Part shown: piece after piece, positions 49,673-57,904 of the stretch | Layout of the letters: each line of letters opens with the position of its first letter | How positions within the stretch are numbered: position 1 is the stretch's first letter | Assembly: GCF_008634025.1 (NCBI RefSeq) | Contig: NZ_PDCM01000002.1 | Span: 4,430,618 to 4,494,617 of the forward strand | Origin: Streptomyces albofaciens JCM 4342 | GTDB taxonomy: Bacteria > Actinomycetota > Actinomycetes > Streptomycetales > Streptomycetaceae | Length of the DNA stretch: 64,000 bases | Direction of reading: 5' to 3' | Made by a program: the position numbers and the translations under genes | The notes under the pieces: model-generated | The model's input: the letters and a program-made list of their open reading frames with translations, nothing else | Told to the model about the DNA's origin: nothing | The model's database searches: none

Positions 49673-50034
49673 TGTGCCTTCCGTTCGGGTCGGTCGGTGT
49701 GGTGCGGGCGCAGTGTGATCACGTTGCCCGCGACCTGCTCGACGTGGCAGGGTCGCCCGCCTTTCGGGGGCGCGGTGTGCTGGTCGAGGAGGCCGCGCGC
49801 GACGTGTTCGAGGGCGCGGCGGTATCCGGCGTTGTCCGCTTCCGCGAGTTGGTCGGCGGTGACGCGCTGGGAGTCGCGTACAGCGCGGGTGATGAGCAGG
49901 GGCACGGCAGTGATGACGATGAACAGCCCGACCTGCCACGCGTCGTCATTGTCGACGAGCAGCCCGACGACGCCCAATGCGAGCCCGATTGCGAGCAAGG
50001 CGGGGGCGGTTGCGGCCGGGATTCGGTTCTTCAC
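49669..50034 (-). CDS. Prophage small membrane protein, 121 aa
   Basis: Two N-terminal hydrophobic helices (PALLAIGLALGVVGLLVD and VGLFIVITAVPLLI) are followed by a hydrophilic tail with RDSQRVTADQLAEADNAGYRRALEHVARG. GGAGG lies upstream of the GTG. The stop overlaps the integrase start, so it is co-expressed with the integrase. The function is unknown; superinfection exclusion is a guess. Confidence 0.72.
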   Translation of the reverse strand: MKNRIPAATAPALLAIGLALGVVGLLVDNDDAWQVGLFIVITAVPLLITRAVRDSQRVTADQLAEADNAGYRRALEHVARGLLDQHTAPPKGGRPCHVEQVAGNVITLRPHHTDRPERKAQ

Positions 50035-50061
50035 TGGGGGTGCCTCCGTGCGGTTGTGCTG

Positions 50062-50511
50062 CTAGTTCTCGGCGGTGTGTGTGCCGCCGTTGGTGGCTCG
50101 TTGACGTTGCAGGGTCTCGGTCATGTTGATGAATAGCTCGCGTTTGTGGGGGTCGACGATGCCCAGTTCGTCAGCGGCCTGTTCGGGCGTCATGGGGGTG
50201 TGGCGCGGTTGAGGTGATCGGACGTTTTCCAGTTCGCCGGCGCTGAGGATTCCTGCCGCAACGAGGACTTCGCCGAGTGGGAGGTCGAGGGCGTCGGCGA
50301 GTTGTTGCAGGGTGCGGGTTTCGGTGGTGGTCTGCCCGCTGAGCATTCGGCTTACGGTGCCGGCGCTTAGGCCGCTGTCCTTGATGAATCGGGTCTGCCC
50401 GCCGCCTCTGGGCCGCAGGTCGTAGCCGCGGCGTTCCAGTTGCTTCCGCAGCCAGGCGGCGAACTGTTCGGGAGATGTGCGCTCGCTACCGCGCACGGAC
50501 CTATGTTCCAT
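50062..50511 (-). CDS. Prophage XRE-family repressor
   Basis: 149 aa with an HTH: TRFIKDSGLSAGTVSRMLSGQTTTETRTLQQLADALDLPLGEVL (in part). A short C-terminal helical region with TPEQAADELGIVDPHKRELFI follows, with no protease domain. The ATG lies in the centre of a perfect operator (GTTCCAT-GG-ATGGAAC), six bases after a TATGTT -10 box, so the mRNA is probably leaderless as in lambda cI maintenance transcription. The same operator occurs before the divergent early operon, so this is the likely lysogeny repressor. Confidence 0.82.
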   Translation of the reverse strand: MEHRSVRGSERTSPEQFAAWLRKQLERRGYDLRPRGGGQTRFIKDSGLSAGTVSRMLSGQTTTETRTLQQLADALDLPLGEVLVAAGILSAGELENVRSPQPRHTPMTPEQAADELGIVDPHKRELFINMTETLQRQRATNGGTHTAEN

Positions 50512-50523
50512 GGATGGAACATA
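50505..50523 (-). promoter_or_regulatory. Repressor promoter with superimposed operator and start codon
   Basis: On the - strand: TATGTT (-10), CCATCC, then the ATG of the repressor. GTTCCAT and ATGGAAC (50505-50520) form a perfect 7-bp inverted repeat with 2-bp spacing. It supports autoregulation and a leaderless message. Confidence 0.75.
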
Positions 50524-50722
50524 CCGCGCATGGATGGTCGTGCGCATGGGCGCTTTCGGCCAGGGGTGGCCGGTGTCCGATACATGCCGGTTCCCCCCTA
50601 TCTCGATCGAACGTGCGACCGATTCTGATGGGGACGGCAAGCACTTGTCAATGGCATATGAAGCGAACCGCCCGGTTTGTTTTTCATGATCCCGACGACT
50701 GCACGGTGTCGCACTCCTGTGC

Positions 50723-50741
50723 TACGTTCCATCCATGGACG
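50723..50741 (+). promoter_or_regulatory. Early promoter with superimposed operator and ATG
   Basis: TACGTT (-10, 50723-50728), CCATCC, then ATG (50735-50737). GTTCCAT-CC-ATGGACG matches the repressor operator at 50505 with one mismatch in the right arm. It faces the Cro-like gene and the early operon. Confidence 0.7.
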
Positions 50742-50779
50742 GAGGTTTCCGACCATGGAGGGAGCAGACTCGTGTATGA
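50735..50779 (+). CDS. Possible 14-codon leader peptide of the early operon
   Basis: If the transcript starts at the ATG in the operator, it opens with a 14-codon frame (MDGGFRPWREQTRV). Its stop (TGA 50777-50779) overlaps the GTG start of the Cro-like gene (50772) by a few bases. This would couple translation of the early operon to the leaderless start. It is speculative because it is very short. Confidence 0.35.
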   Translation: MDGGFRPWREQTRV

Positions 50780-50978
50780 CCGGACTCTGTTGATCACCGC
50801 TGCCCGGCAGGCTGGCGACCTCACCCCGTCTGACACGGCAAAGAGGTTGAAGGTTGCGCGGAATACGGCGTGGCGCCTGTGGCGCGGGCACACCGCGCCA
50901 AGTGCCGCTGTAGCCGCGGCAGTTCAGGAGCACTACGGCGTGAGCGCCGGTCACCTGCTTAAGCGGGTGGCCGCATGA
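50772..50978 (+). CDS. Cro-like HTH protein, 68 aa
   Basis: A single HTH fills the protein: DLTPSDTAKRLKVARNTAWRLWRGHTAPSAAVAAAVQEHYG (in part). It is the first full gene of the rightward prophage operon, divergent from the repressor with operators between them, which is the usual position for a Cro-type regulator. GGAGGGAG precedes the GTG. The stop overlaps the next ATG. Confidence 0.78.
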   Translation: MYDRTLLITAARQAGDLTPSDTAKRLKVARNTAWRLWRGHTAPSAAVAAAVQEHYGVSAGHLLKRVAA

Positions 50979-51163
50979 GTGCCGCTGTGATCCCCCGCGA
51001 GCAGGCCATCGCCAACGCGCGCCGCGTGCTCGACGCCGCACGCCGCCGCCGCGACATGGACCGCGCCGCCGGGCGCCTGCCCGCCGAGGTCGAGCTGATC
51101 ATGCGTCGCCTCGAACGCGAGCAGCGCAAGCGATCTGCCGACGCGCACCGCATCGCCGCCTGA
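50975..51163 (+). CDS. Prophage early protein, 62 aa
   Basis: A short, very basic helical protein (AIANARRVLDAARRRRDMDRAAG, in part). It begins in the stop codon of the Cro-like gene (ATGA). Conserved small early genes of this kind occur in many actinophages; the function is unknown. Confidence 0.6.
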   Translation: MSAAVIPREQAIANARRVLDAARRRRDMDRAAGRLPAEVELIMRRLEREQRKRSADAHRIAA

Positions 51164-51232
51164 GATCCCCGAGCGGGCCGCCCGGATGCCGCCGAACGGC
51201 CCGCGTCACGACCGCCCAGAAAGGCACCGATC

Positions 51233-51634
51233 GTGAACACCGCCCACCGTACCCGCCCCCGTTTGCCCCGCGCCGCCCTCGCCGTTCAGGGCGCACGGGC
51301 CGCGCGCCGCCGCCTCGCCCGCCGCGACGTGATCGCCCGGCAGCTCGACGCCATCGCGCCCGGCACGGTCCACGTGCGGACCGTGCCCGTACGGACCGAC
51401 CGCGACGGCCGGCCCCGTCTCGCGACGTGGGTTGCCCTCGACAACGCCCTCGGCCAGTCGGCCACCGCCGACCATGCCGCGCACCGCGCCGCCCGCGGCC
51501 TGCTGCGTCGGATGTTTCCTGGCGCCGACTGGACCCGGCCGTACACCTACGACGCCCGCACCGGCGACCTCACCCTCGACGAACCGGCCGCGCCCGCCGA
51601 CCTCGGCCTCGACGCCCCGGAGTCGCGCCGATGA
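51233..51634 (+). CDS. Prophage early protein, 133 aa
   Basis: The Arg/Ala-rich N-terminus is followed by a region with TVHVRTVPVRTDRDGRPRLATW and AARGLLRRMFPGADWTRPYTYD. There is no recognised domain. The GTG start has AGAAAGG upstream. The stop overlaps the next start (ATGA), showing that it belongs to the early operon. Confidence 0.62.
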   Translation: MNTAHRTRPRLPRAALAVQGARAARRRLARRDVIARQLDAIAPGTVHVRTVPVRTDRDGRPRLATWVALDNALGQSATADHAAHRAARGLLRRMFPGADWTRPYTYDARTGDLTLDEPAAPADLGLDAPESRR

Positions 51635-52008
51635 TCCGACCCCAGCTTTCCGCCGACGGCCGCGCCGTCCGTCTGCCGATCGCCGCCCGCGCCGAGCAGT
51701 TGCTCGACGACCTCGCCCTCGCCTACGCCGAGGACGCCGACGCCGTCGGCCGCCTGCTTACCGCGCATGCCGCCGCCGTCGTGCGCCTTGATCACGCCGT
51801 GGTGAGCGAGGACATGCCCGAGTACGAGCGCGCCATGCGGGCCGCCGCCGCCGACGGGAGCCGTGAGGCCCTGCTCGCCGAGGCGCCGGGCGCCGCCAGC
51901 CTCGACGACCTGCTCGCCCCTGACCAGGCCGTCACCCTCGCCGGCCGAATCACCCGCCTCGCCGCTCACATCCGCCACACCAGCACGAACCGGAGTCCGC
52001 GCACGTGA
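51631..52008 (+). CDS. Prophage early protein, 125 aa
   Basis: A helical protein with LPIAARAEQLLDDLALAYAEDADAVGRLLTAHAAAV (in part) and a C-terminal LAGRITRLAAHIRH. There is no known domain. It overlaps both neighbours by four bases and directly precedes the ERF gene. Confidence 0.62.
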   Translation: MIRPQLSADGRAVRLPIAARAEQLLDDLALAYAEDADAVGRLLTAHAAAVVRLDHAVVSEDMPEYERAMRAAAADGSREALLAEAPGAASLDDLLAPDQAVTLAGRITRLAAHIRHTSTNRSPRT

Positions 52009-53126
52009 CCGTCACCACCCTGCCCACCGCCCTTACCGACCCGCGCACGACCGCCCCCTCGGTCCCGGCCCGCACGCCCGACGTGGTGTACGTGCCCGCC
52101 CCCGAGAGCGCCCCGGCGGACGCACCGCGCGTGTTCACCGCGATCAACGCCGTCATGCGCGCCGCTATGCCGGTCGGGAAGGACCGGCGCAACGAACAGC
52201 AGAACTACTCCTTCCGCGGCATCGACGACGTGATGTCCGCCATGGCCGGCCCGATGCGCGAGCATGGCGTGTTCATCCTGCCGACGATCGCAGAGCACCA
52301 GCAGCAGCGCGACGGGAAGATGACCCGCACGTTGATCACGATGCGGTACCGCGTGTACGGGCCCGCGGGAGACTGCCTGGTTGCCGACGTGCCGGGCGAA
52401 GCGTTCGACTACGCCGACAAGAGCACCAACAAGGCCCAGTCGGCCGCCCTCAAGTACCTCTTGTTCACGCTGTTCATGCTGCCGGTGGACGGGCGCAGCA
52501 TCGACGACGGCGACCGCCACCACCCCGAGCCGCCGGCCGAGCACCGCGCCGAGCAGGCGCAGCGCCAGCAGCGCAACCAGGACCGGCGCCAGCAGCGCGG
52601 GCAGCAGCGCCAGCAGCAGCCGCGACGCAGCACCCGCGCCGAGGCCGGGCCGTGGGAGCAGCCGCCCGCCCAGCAGCGGCCGACCAGTCCGCGCCGCGAC
52701 TACCTCGCCGAGGCCGAGCAGGCGACCAGCCGCGAGCAGTTCGCCGCCGTACGCGCCGCCGCCGCCAAGGCAGGCGCCCCGGCCGACTACCTCGCCCGCC
52801 TCGACCAGATCGCCGCACAGAAGCAGGCGACCGCCCAACAGCAGCAGCCCGCCGCGCCGCAGCCCGGCCCGATCGCCGACGCACCGCGCCAGGCGATGGA
52901 GTGGACGCAGGGCGCCACGCCGGCCGAGCAGCCGGTCGACCAGGAGCAGGCCGCCGCGCTGGGCGAGCTGTACGACGCCGCCCGCACGGCGGGGGTGTCC
53001 GACCGTACCGAGGTCGACGAGCTGTTCAGCGCCCGCCACAAATGCGCCCCGCAGGCCGCCACCGTCGAGCAGATACGCGAGATGCGCGACGACCTGCTCG
53101 ACGCCGCGAAGGGGGCGAGCGCATGA
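52005..53126 (+). CDS. erf: ERF-family single-strand annealing protein
   Basis: 373 aa. Residues about 45-170 are the ERF core: VFTAINAVMRAAMPVGKDRR, NYSFRGIDDVMSAMAGPMREHGVF (in part), GEAFDYADKSTNKAQSAALKYLLFTLFMLP (in part), with the family's GxxxDxxDKAxxKAxTxAxKY-type signature. A Gln/Arg-rich disordered linker (about 180-225) and a C-terminal helical region follow. ERF proteins anneal homologous single strands in phage recombination. The GTG overlaps the previous stop, and the next gene follows with ATGA overlap. Confidence 0.9.
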   Translation: MTVTTLPTALTDPRTTAPSVPARTPDVVYVPAPESAPADAPRVFTAINAVMRAAMPVGKDRRNEQQNYSFRGIDDVMSAMAGPMREHGVFILPTIAEHQQQRDGKMTRTLITMRYRVYGPAGDCLVADVPGEAFDYADKSTNKAQSAALKYLLFTLFMLPVDGRSIDDGDRHHPEPPAEHRAEQAQRQQRNQDRRQQRGQQRQQQPRRSTRAEAGPWEQPPAQQRPTSPRRDYLAEAEQATSREQFAAVRAAAAKAGAPADYLARLDQIAAQKQATAQQQQPAAPQPGPIADAPRQAMEWTQGATPAEQPVDQEQAAALGELYDAARTAGVSDRTEVDELFSARHKCAPQAATVEQIREMRDDLLDAAKGASA

Positions 53127-53692
53127 CCGCCGAGCAGCAGACCGCCGAGCAGCCGGTCGCGTCCCTGCGTGACCTCGCCCTCGAAGAGGCCGCCCTCGAC
53201 CTGCTCGCGGCCCGCGTCGCCGCCGCCAAGAAGAACGTACGGACCCGGATGCAGCGCGCCCTCGACGACGCCGCCACGCGCGACGGAGTCGAGCGGATCG
53301 CCGCCACCCTGCCCGGCGGCGAGCAGGTCGCCACGATCTCTCTGCGCAAGGGCGAGACCGGGCCCGTGGTCACCGACGAGGAAGCCCTCGCCCGATGGCT
53401 GCGTCAGACGTGGCCCGATCAGGAGTGGACCGAGACCCGCATCGTGCGCACCGTCAAGCCGTGGCGCCTGGCCGAGCTGATCGCCGAAATGCAGGCCGCC
53501 GGCGCCGCGCGCATCGCCGACCGCACGACCGGTGAGGTACACGACGTGCCGGGCGTGGTCATCAAGCCGACCCGCGCCCGCACCCACGCCCTGACGTGGC
53601 GCACGGGCGGCAAGGACGCGACGGCCGAGGCATGGCGCACCGGCGCCCTCGCCCGGCAGTTCGCCGCGATCACCGCGGGGGGTGGCCAGTGA
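53123..53692 (+). CDS. Prophage protein, 189 aa, next to the annealing protein
   Basis: An N-terminal helix (LEEAALDLLAARVAAAKKNVRTRM, in part) precedes a domain with RIAATLPGGEQVATISLRKGE and WLRQTWPDQEWTETRIVRTVKPW, ending VPGVVIKPTRARTHALTWRT. This type of protein recurs beside ERF/RecT genes in actinophages, as I recall, and may act in recombination. It overlaps both neighbours. Confidence 0.65.
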   Translation: MTAEQQTAEQPVASLRDLALEEAALDLLAARVAAAKKNVRTRMQRALDDAATRDGVERIAATLPGGEQVATISLRKGETGPVVTDEEALARWLRQTWPDQEWTETRIVRTVKPWRLAELIAEMQAAGAARIADRTTGEVHDVPGVVIKPTRARTHALTWRTGGKDATAEAWRTGALARQFAAITAGGGQ

Positions 53693-54306
53693 GCACCCCC
53701 ACCGTCGTCAGCCTCGACGCCGCCCGCCGTCTGCTCGACTCCGCCCCCATCGATGCCGTGCCCGGACAGCTCGCCGTCGAGGAGGCTTCCGCGAAGGCGC
53801 CGGCGCCCGTGCCGCCAGGTCTCGCCGAGGCGTTCGCCGCGCGCACCCGCGCCACCGAGGGCGGACACCAGGAGTGGACCGGCACGCGCACCGCGTCCGG
53901 TGCAGGAAGGTTTCGCCACCGCGGCGTGAACTACACCGCCTATCAGGCCGCGTTCATCCTGCGGACCGGCCGCGCCCCCGTCGGGACCGTGCGGCCCACG
54001 TGCGACGTGCCGCGGTGCTGCGCCCCCGAGCACGTCGACGACCGGGCCACCCGGCAGCGCGACCGCGCGGCCCTCGCCGCCGTCAAGGGCATGACCCACA
54101 AGGCCCCGTCGTGCGAGCACGACCAGGCCGTACACGGCCGCCACCGTGCCGACGGCCGCCGGTACTGCGACGCGTGCAACCAGATGCCGCGATGCGAGCA
54201 CGGCAACCCCGGTTGCGGCGCCCGCCCGGCCCGGCCCTACCCGTGCGGCCCGCGGTGTGACGAGCACCAGCCCGCCCACACCCGCCCGTTCTACACCGCC
54301 GCCTGA
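53689..54306 (+). CDS. Prophage HNH-like zinc-binding protein, 205 aa
   Basis: Residues about 60-130 have the HNH-type pattern of phage endonucleases: EWTGTRTASGAGRFRHRGVNY, then TCDVPRCCAPEHVDD. A Cys/His-rich C-terminus (CEHDQAVHGRH, CDACNQMPRCEHGNPGCGAR) suggests one or two additional zinc sites. The central HNH metal His is not obvious, so catalysis is uncertain. The GTG overlaps the previous stop. Confidence 0.65.
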   Translation: MSTPTVVSLDAARRLLDSAPIDAVPGQLAVEEASAKAPAPVPPGLAEAFAARTRATEGGHQEWTGTRTASGAGRFRHRGVNYTAYQAAFILRTGRAPVGTVRPTCDVPRCCAPEHVDDRATRQRDRAALAAVKGMTHKAPSCEHDQAVHGRHRADGRRYCDACNQMPRCEHGNPGCGARPARPYPCGPRCDEHQPAHTRPFYTAA

Positions 54307-54374
54307 CCGCCCCGGGGCGAGGCCGAGCCGCTGCGCCCCTCGCCCCGGGCGCCCACCCAAGGAGCACAACCCCC

Positions 54375-55331
54375 GTGACGTGGTTCAAAGTCGACGACAC
54401 GTTTTACGGCCACCCGAAGACGCTCAAGGCCGGTAACGCCGCCGTCGGTCTGTGGGTCAAGGCCGGCGCCTACGCCGCCCAGCACCTCACCGAGGGCGTC
54501 GTGCCGGGTGTCGTCGCCCAGCTCTACGGCACCGCCCCGCAGGCCCGCAAGCTGGTCGCCGCCGGTCTGTGGCATGAGCACGGGCACACGTGCCCGCACC
54601 CGAAGTGCAAGCAGCCGGCCCCCGGCGACTACTTCATGCACGACTTCCTGATCTACAACCCCACCCGCGCCAAGGTCGAGGGCGAGCGCGCACGCTCCGC
54701 CGAGCGTCAGCAGCGGGCCCGCGAGAGGGCCGCCGAGCAGCGGAACCAGGAGCGTAATCGCTCCGATTCGAGCGCGAATCGTCCGCGAATCGATGACGAT
54801 CCGGCGCCGGAAAACGGTGAACCGTCCGCGAATCAGATCGCGTTTCCGGATGACATCACAGGTCAGGCGCCTACGTCACACCGTGACGTGCCGGAGGCGT
54901 CACGGTCCCCCCGACCCGACCCGGCCCGACCCGCTGTACCTCCTACGGAGGTACAGCAAGCTAGCTACTCGACCCCCGCCGTTCCGGTGAACATCCGACC
55001 GTTGCGCGACGCGCTCACCGCCGCGGGCGTCGTCGTCGAGTGGTCGCTCACCTCCCCCGAGTGGTTCCGCCTCGAAGCGATCGTGAAGCGCACCGCGGTC
55101 CCGGCCCTGGTCGACCACGCCCGCGAGCAGTGGCGCCGCGCCCGTTCCCGCCCGCGCTCCGCCCGGTACTTCCTGCCCGGCTGGTCCGCGCTCCCCCCGG
55201 TGCCCGCTGGGGGCCTGACCTCGCCCGGGGCCGACGTGATCCCCCTCGCCGTCGCCCGCCCCACCCGCAGCGCCCGCGCCGCCGATCTGTTCGCCGCCGC
55301 CCTCGAAAACCCCAAGGAGCACGCCCAGTGA
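54375..55331 (+). CDS. Prophage replication-module protein, 318 aa
   Basis: The N-terminus TWFKVDDTFYGHPKTLKAGNAAVGLWVKAG (in part) is the conserved start of a family of actinophage proteins resembling replisome organisers/DnaD-type HTH proteins; a Cys/His cluster (HTCPHPKCKQ) follows. The middle (about 110-190) is disordered and less G+C-rich than its surroundings. The C-terminal half (about 200-290) looks like a second helical domain: WSLTSPEWFRLEAIVKRTAVPALVDHAREQW (in part). GTG follows AAGGAG. It probably initiates or organises prophage DNA replication, by position and N-terminal similarity only. Confidence 0.65.
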   Translation: MTWFKVDDTFYGHPKTLKAGNAAVGLWVKAGAYAAQHLTEGVVPGVVAQLYGTAPQARKLVAAGLWHEHGHTCPHPKCKQPAPGDYFMHDFLIYNPTRAKVEGERARSAERQQRARERAAEQRNQERNRSDSSANRPRIDDDPAPENGEPSANQIAFPDDITGQAPTSHRDVPEASRSPRPDPARPAVPPTEVQQASYSTPAVPVNIRPLRDALTAAGVVVEWSLTSPEWFRLEAIVKRTAVPALVDHAREQWRRARSRPRSARYFLPGWSALPPVPAGGLTSPGADVIPLAVARPTRSARAADLFAAALENPKEHAQ

Positions 55332-56020
55332 ACCGCCGTGAAGTCGCTGCCCTGCTCGCCTACGCCGCCAAGTTGGACCCGCGCAGCGCGCCCACCGACG
55401 AATCCGCCGCCGCGGAAACCCTCGATCAGTGGGCCGACCTGCTCGCCGACGTGCCGCCGGCCGCGCCGCACCCGACCGGCCGCGCGTGGGATGCCGCGCA
55501 GGTCGTACGCCACCACATCGCGACCAGCCCGTATCCGATCAAGCCGAGCGACGTGTCGCGCCCGTGGCACGCCTTCCGCCGCGACGTGGTCGACCGGCAT
55601 CACGACCCCGTGCCCGCCGTCGACCCGGACGACCCCGAGGCGTACCGCGCCGCCCTGGTTGCCACCCGGCACGCCGTCGCCACCGGCACCGCCCCGGCCG
55701 CGACGTACCGCGAGTTGACCGGCGGCACCCGCGAGGAGCGCGAGCAGGCCGCCGCCGAACGCCTTGCCGCACTTGGCGACTACGTGCCCACGACCGTGCG
55801 CGACGCCCTCGCCCCGTACCGCCCGCGCCAGGCCGAGCGGGAACGCCTCGCCACCGCCGATCTGCCCGACCCGCTCGACGTGACGTGCCCGTACGAGCAG
55901 TGCCGCGCCCGCGCCGGAACGCCGTGTGTGAACCGCCGCCGCCATCCGCGCCGCACCGCGCACCCCTCGCGTCTCGACCTCGCCACCGCCCGCCGCTACG
56001 CCCAGGAGTCGGCCGCATGA
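55328..56020 (+). CDS. Prophage protein with a C-terminal zinc-finger-like motif, 230 aa
   Basis: The N-terminal half is a helical region (REVAALLAYAAKLDPRSAP, WDAAQVVRHHIATSPYPIKPSDV). The end has VTCPYEQCRARAGTPCVNRRR, a Cys-rich knuckle found in many actinophage proteins. In such phages this gene follows the putative replication organiser and may be a helicase-loader-like accessory; this is inference. GTG overlaps the previous stop (GTGA). Confidence 0.65.
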   Translation: MNRREVAALLAYAAKLDPRSAPTDESAAAETLDQWADLLADVPPAAPHPTGRAWDAAQVVRHHIATSPYPIKPSDVSRPWHAFRRDVVDRHHDPVPAVDPDDPEAYRAALVATRHAVATGTAPAATYRELTGGTREEREQAAAERLAALGDYVPTTVRDALAPYRPRQAERERLATADLPDPLDVTCPYEQCRARAGTPCVNRRRHPRRTAHPSRLDLATARRYAQESAA

Positions 56021-56496
56021 ACCGCAACAAGAAGCACCCCGACCGCATACCGCACCGCCGCCGCGGAACCACGCCCGACCGCACGAAGAACACCCGCGGG
56101 TTTCTCGTCACGGGATCGTGGGACCAGCGGCCGGACCATCCCGCGGTGAAGCCGACCAGCGACCGCGCCGCCGCGCGCCGCATCGCCCGCGACATGGCCG
56201 ACAAGGGCGCATACGTGATCGTCGAGGAGCACCGCGGACATGGGCAGTGGCGCACGCTGTACGAGGTCGACGGGCCCACACTGCTTGCCGACCGTCGCCG
56301 GGCCGCCGACGAGGAGCGCCGGCGCATCGAGGAGGAGCAGCGGGCCGCCGCCGCGGCCGAGGCCGCCCGGGTCGCCGCCGCCGAGCAGGCCGCGCGCGAC
56401 CGCGACGCCCTCGCCCGGTTGATGGTGCGCCCGCCGGTCGCCCGCGATCAGTGCGGACGCCGTGACGCCCGGCACGTCACCGGGGCGCAGCGATGA
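56017..56496 (+). CDS. Prophage protein, 159 aa
   Basis: A basic N-terminus (MNRNKKHPDRIPHRRRGTTP) precedes a small domain with GFLVTGSWDQRPDHPAVKPTSDRAAARRIARDM (in part) and AYVIVEEHRGHGQWRTLYEV. A long Glu/Ala helix (RRIEEEQRAAAAAEAARVAA) ends it. ATGA overlaps link both neighbours. I do not recognise a function. Confidence 0.62.
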   Translation: MNRNKKHPDRIPHRRRGTTPDRTKNTRGFLVTGSWDQRPDHPAVKPTSDRAAARRIARDMADKGAYVIVEEHRGHGQWRTLYEVDGPTLLADRRRAADEERRRIEEEQRAAAAAEAARVAAAEQAARDRDALARLMVRPPVARDQCGRRDARHVTGAQR

Positions 56497-56663
56497 TCCC
56501 CGCCGCCGCCCGCGCGGTCGTGCGCGCCGCCGTCGAGACCGCGCAGCGCGACGAGCTGCTGCACTGCGATGACGTGGCCGAGCAGGTCGTCGAAGAACTG
56601 ACGGCCCAGGGCTGGACGATCACGCTCGCCGAATCCCCCACCGGCCCCCCAGCAGCCGCGTAA
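56493..56663 (+). CDS. Prophage small protein, 56 aa
   Basis: The protein (MIPAAARAVVRAAVETAQRD...DDVAEQVVEELTAQGWTI) is a compact helical ORF with start ATG at 56493 overlapping the preceding stop and a TAA at 56661-56663. It is the last gene of the uninterrupted early operon; the space after it contains the third operator-promoter. Evidence is codon bias and coupling only. Confidence 0.55.
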   Translation: MIPAAARAVVRAAVETAQRDELLHCDDVAEQVVEELTAQGWTITLAESPTGPPAAA

Positions 56664-56712
56664 CCCGCGCCGGGGGCGGTAATTGAAGCGGGATGCGCCG
56701 CCCCCTACGCGC

Positions 56713-56731
56713 TATGGTCCATCCATGGATG
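56713..56731 (+). promoter_or_regulatory. Third operator-promoter with superimposed ATG
   Basis: TATGGT (-10, 56713-56718), CCATCC, then ATG (56725-56727), with GGTCCAT-CC-ATGGATG as a near match to the repressor operator. The ATG is in frame with the downstream HNH gene, so a leaderless longer form starting at 56725 is possible. Confidence 0.65.
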
Positions 56732-56790
56732 GTGCGAACCATTCACGGAAAGAACATGTAGAACGACTACATCCCGACGGAGGTACATCC

Positions 56791-57303
56791 ATGGACCGGC
56801 CCACCCCGGCCGCACGGTTCGCCGCCAAGGTGACCACCGCCGGCCCCTGGTCACTCCGCCGAGACTGCCCCGGCCCCTGCCACCTGTGGGCCGGAGCCAC
56901 CAACGAGAAGGGCTACGGGTCCTTTTGGGTCGACGGCCACACCGTCAAGGCCCACCGCTACGCCTACGAGCAGGCCCACGGGCCCATACCGACAGGTCTT
57001 GAGGTTGACCACCGGTGCCGCCGCCGCGAATGCGTCGCCCCCGCCCACCTCGACGCCGTCACCCACCGCACCAACATCCTTCGGTCGACGAACCACGTCG
57101 CCGCCCGCGCCGCCGTCACGCACTGCCCCGCCGGCCACCCCTATGACCAGGCGAACACCGTCCGCGCGAAGAACGGGACACGGAAATGCCGGACGTGCAA
57201 GAACGCGTCCGCCCGCGCCGCCCGCGCCGCAAAACGCGAGGCCCCCCTCGCCTCCGTCACACCGATTCGACCGACCGCCCCCACCCTCGAAAGGGCCGCG
57301 TAA
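56791..57303 (+). CDS. Prophage HNH endonuclease
   Basis: 170 aa. It carries [64 protein letters not shown] (in part), the classic HNH_3 fold with metal ligands, and a C-terminal C-x2-C pair ([12 protein letters not shown]). ATG 56791 follows GGAGG. Starting at the operator ATG (56725) would add 22 residues. HNH enzymes of this kind act in phage packaging or homing. The gene precedes ssb by 2 bp. Confidence 0.85.
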   Translation: MDRPTPAARFAAKVTTAGPWSLRRDCPGPCHLWAGATNEKGYGSFWVDGHTVKAHRYAYEQAHGPIPTGLEVDHRCRRRECVAPAHLDAVTHRTNILRSTNHVAARAAVTHCPAGHPYDQANTVRAKNGTRKCRTCKNASARAARAAKREAPLASVTPIRPTAPTLERAA

Positions 57304-57305
57304 CC

Positions 57306-57779
57306 ATGAGTGGCGACACCACAATCACGATGGTCGGCAACGTCGTTGCCGATCCCGAGTTGCGTTTTACCCCGTCCGGCGCTCCGGTCTGCAACTTTCG
57401 CATGGCCAACACCCCCCGGAAGTTCAACCGCCAGGCCAACGAATGGGAGGACGGCGAGCCGCTGTTCCTCTCCGTGGCCGTGTGGCGCCAGCAGGCCGAG
57501 CACGTCGCAGAATCGATTCAGCGCGGCACCCGCGTGATCGTCGTTGGCCGCCTCACTCAGCGCCAGTACGAGGACCGCGAAGGCAAGACCCGTTCCTCGT
57601 ACGAGATCCAGGCCGACGAGGTCGCCCCGTCCCTGCTCCGCGCAACCGCCGTCGTGACCAAGGCCGGTAGCGCCCAGGGAGCCCAGCAGCCGTACGGCCA
57701 GCAGTCCCAGAGCTACGCCCAGCAGCCCGCGGCCGACCAGTGGTCGACGGGCGGATACAGGGACGAAGCCCCGTTCTGA
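57306..57779 (+). CDS. ssb: Single-stranded DNA-binding protein
   Basis: 157 aa with an OB fold: [29 protein letters not shown] (in part), [33 protein letters not shown] (in part), then a Gln/Ser/Tyr linker and an acidic tip ending DEAPF. The tip differs from the host DDDIPF type. It covers single-stranded DNA in prophage replication and recombination. Start ATG at 57306 is 2 bp after the HNH stop. Confidence 0.93.
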   Translation: MSGDTTITMVGNVVADPELRFTPSGAPVCNFRMANTPRKFNRQANEWEDGEPLFLSVAVWRQQAEHVAESIQRGTRVIVVGRLTQRQYEDREGKTRSSYEIQADEVAPSLLRATAVVTKAGSAQGAQQPYGQQSQSYAQQPAADQWSTGGYRDEAPF

Positions 57780-57904
57780 TCAGCGGCCCGCGGCCGGCCG
57801 CACGTCCGGTCGCGGGCCGCCCCGCGCGCGCACGACGTGGTGTTCACCGTCGACACCGCGAACCCACGTCGTCCCCACCCACCCCGAGACAGGAGCCACG
57901 CCCC

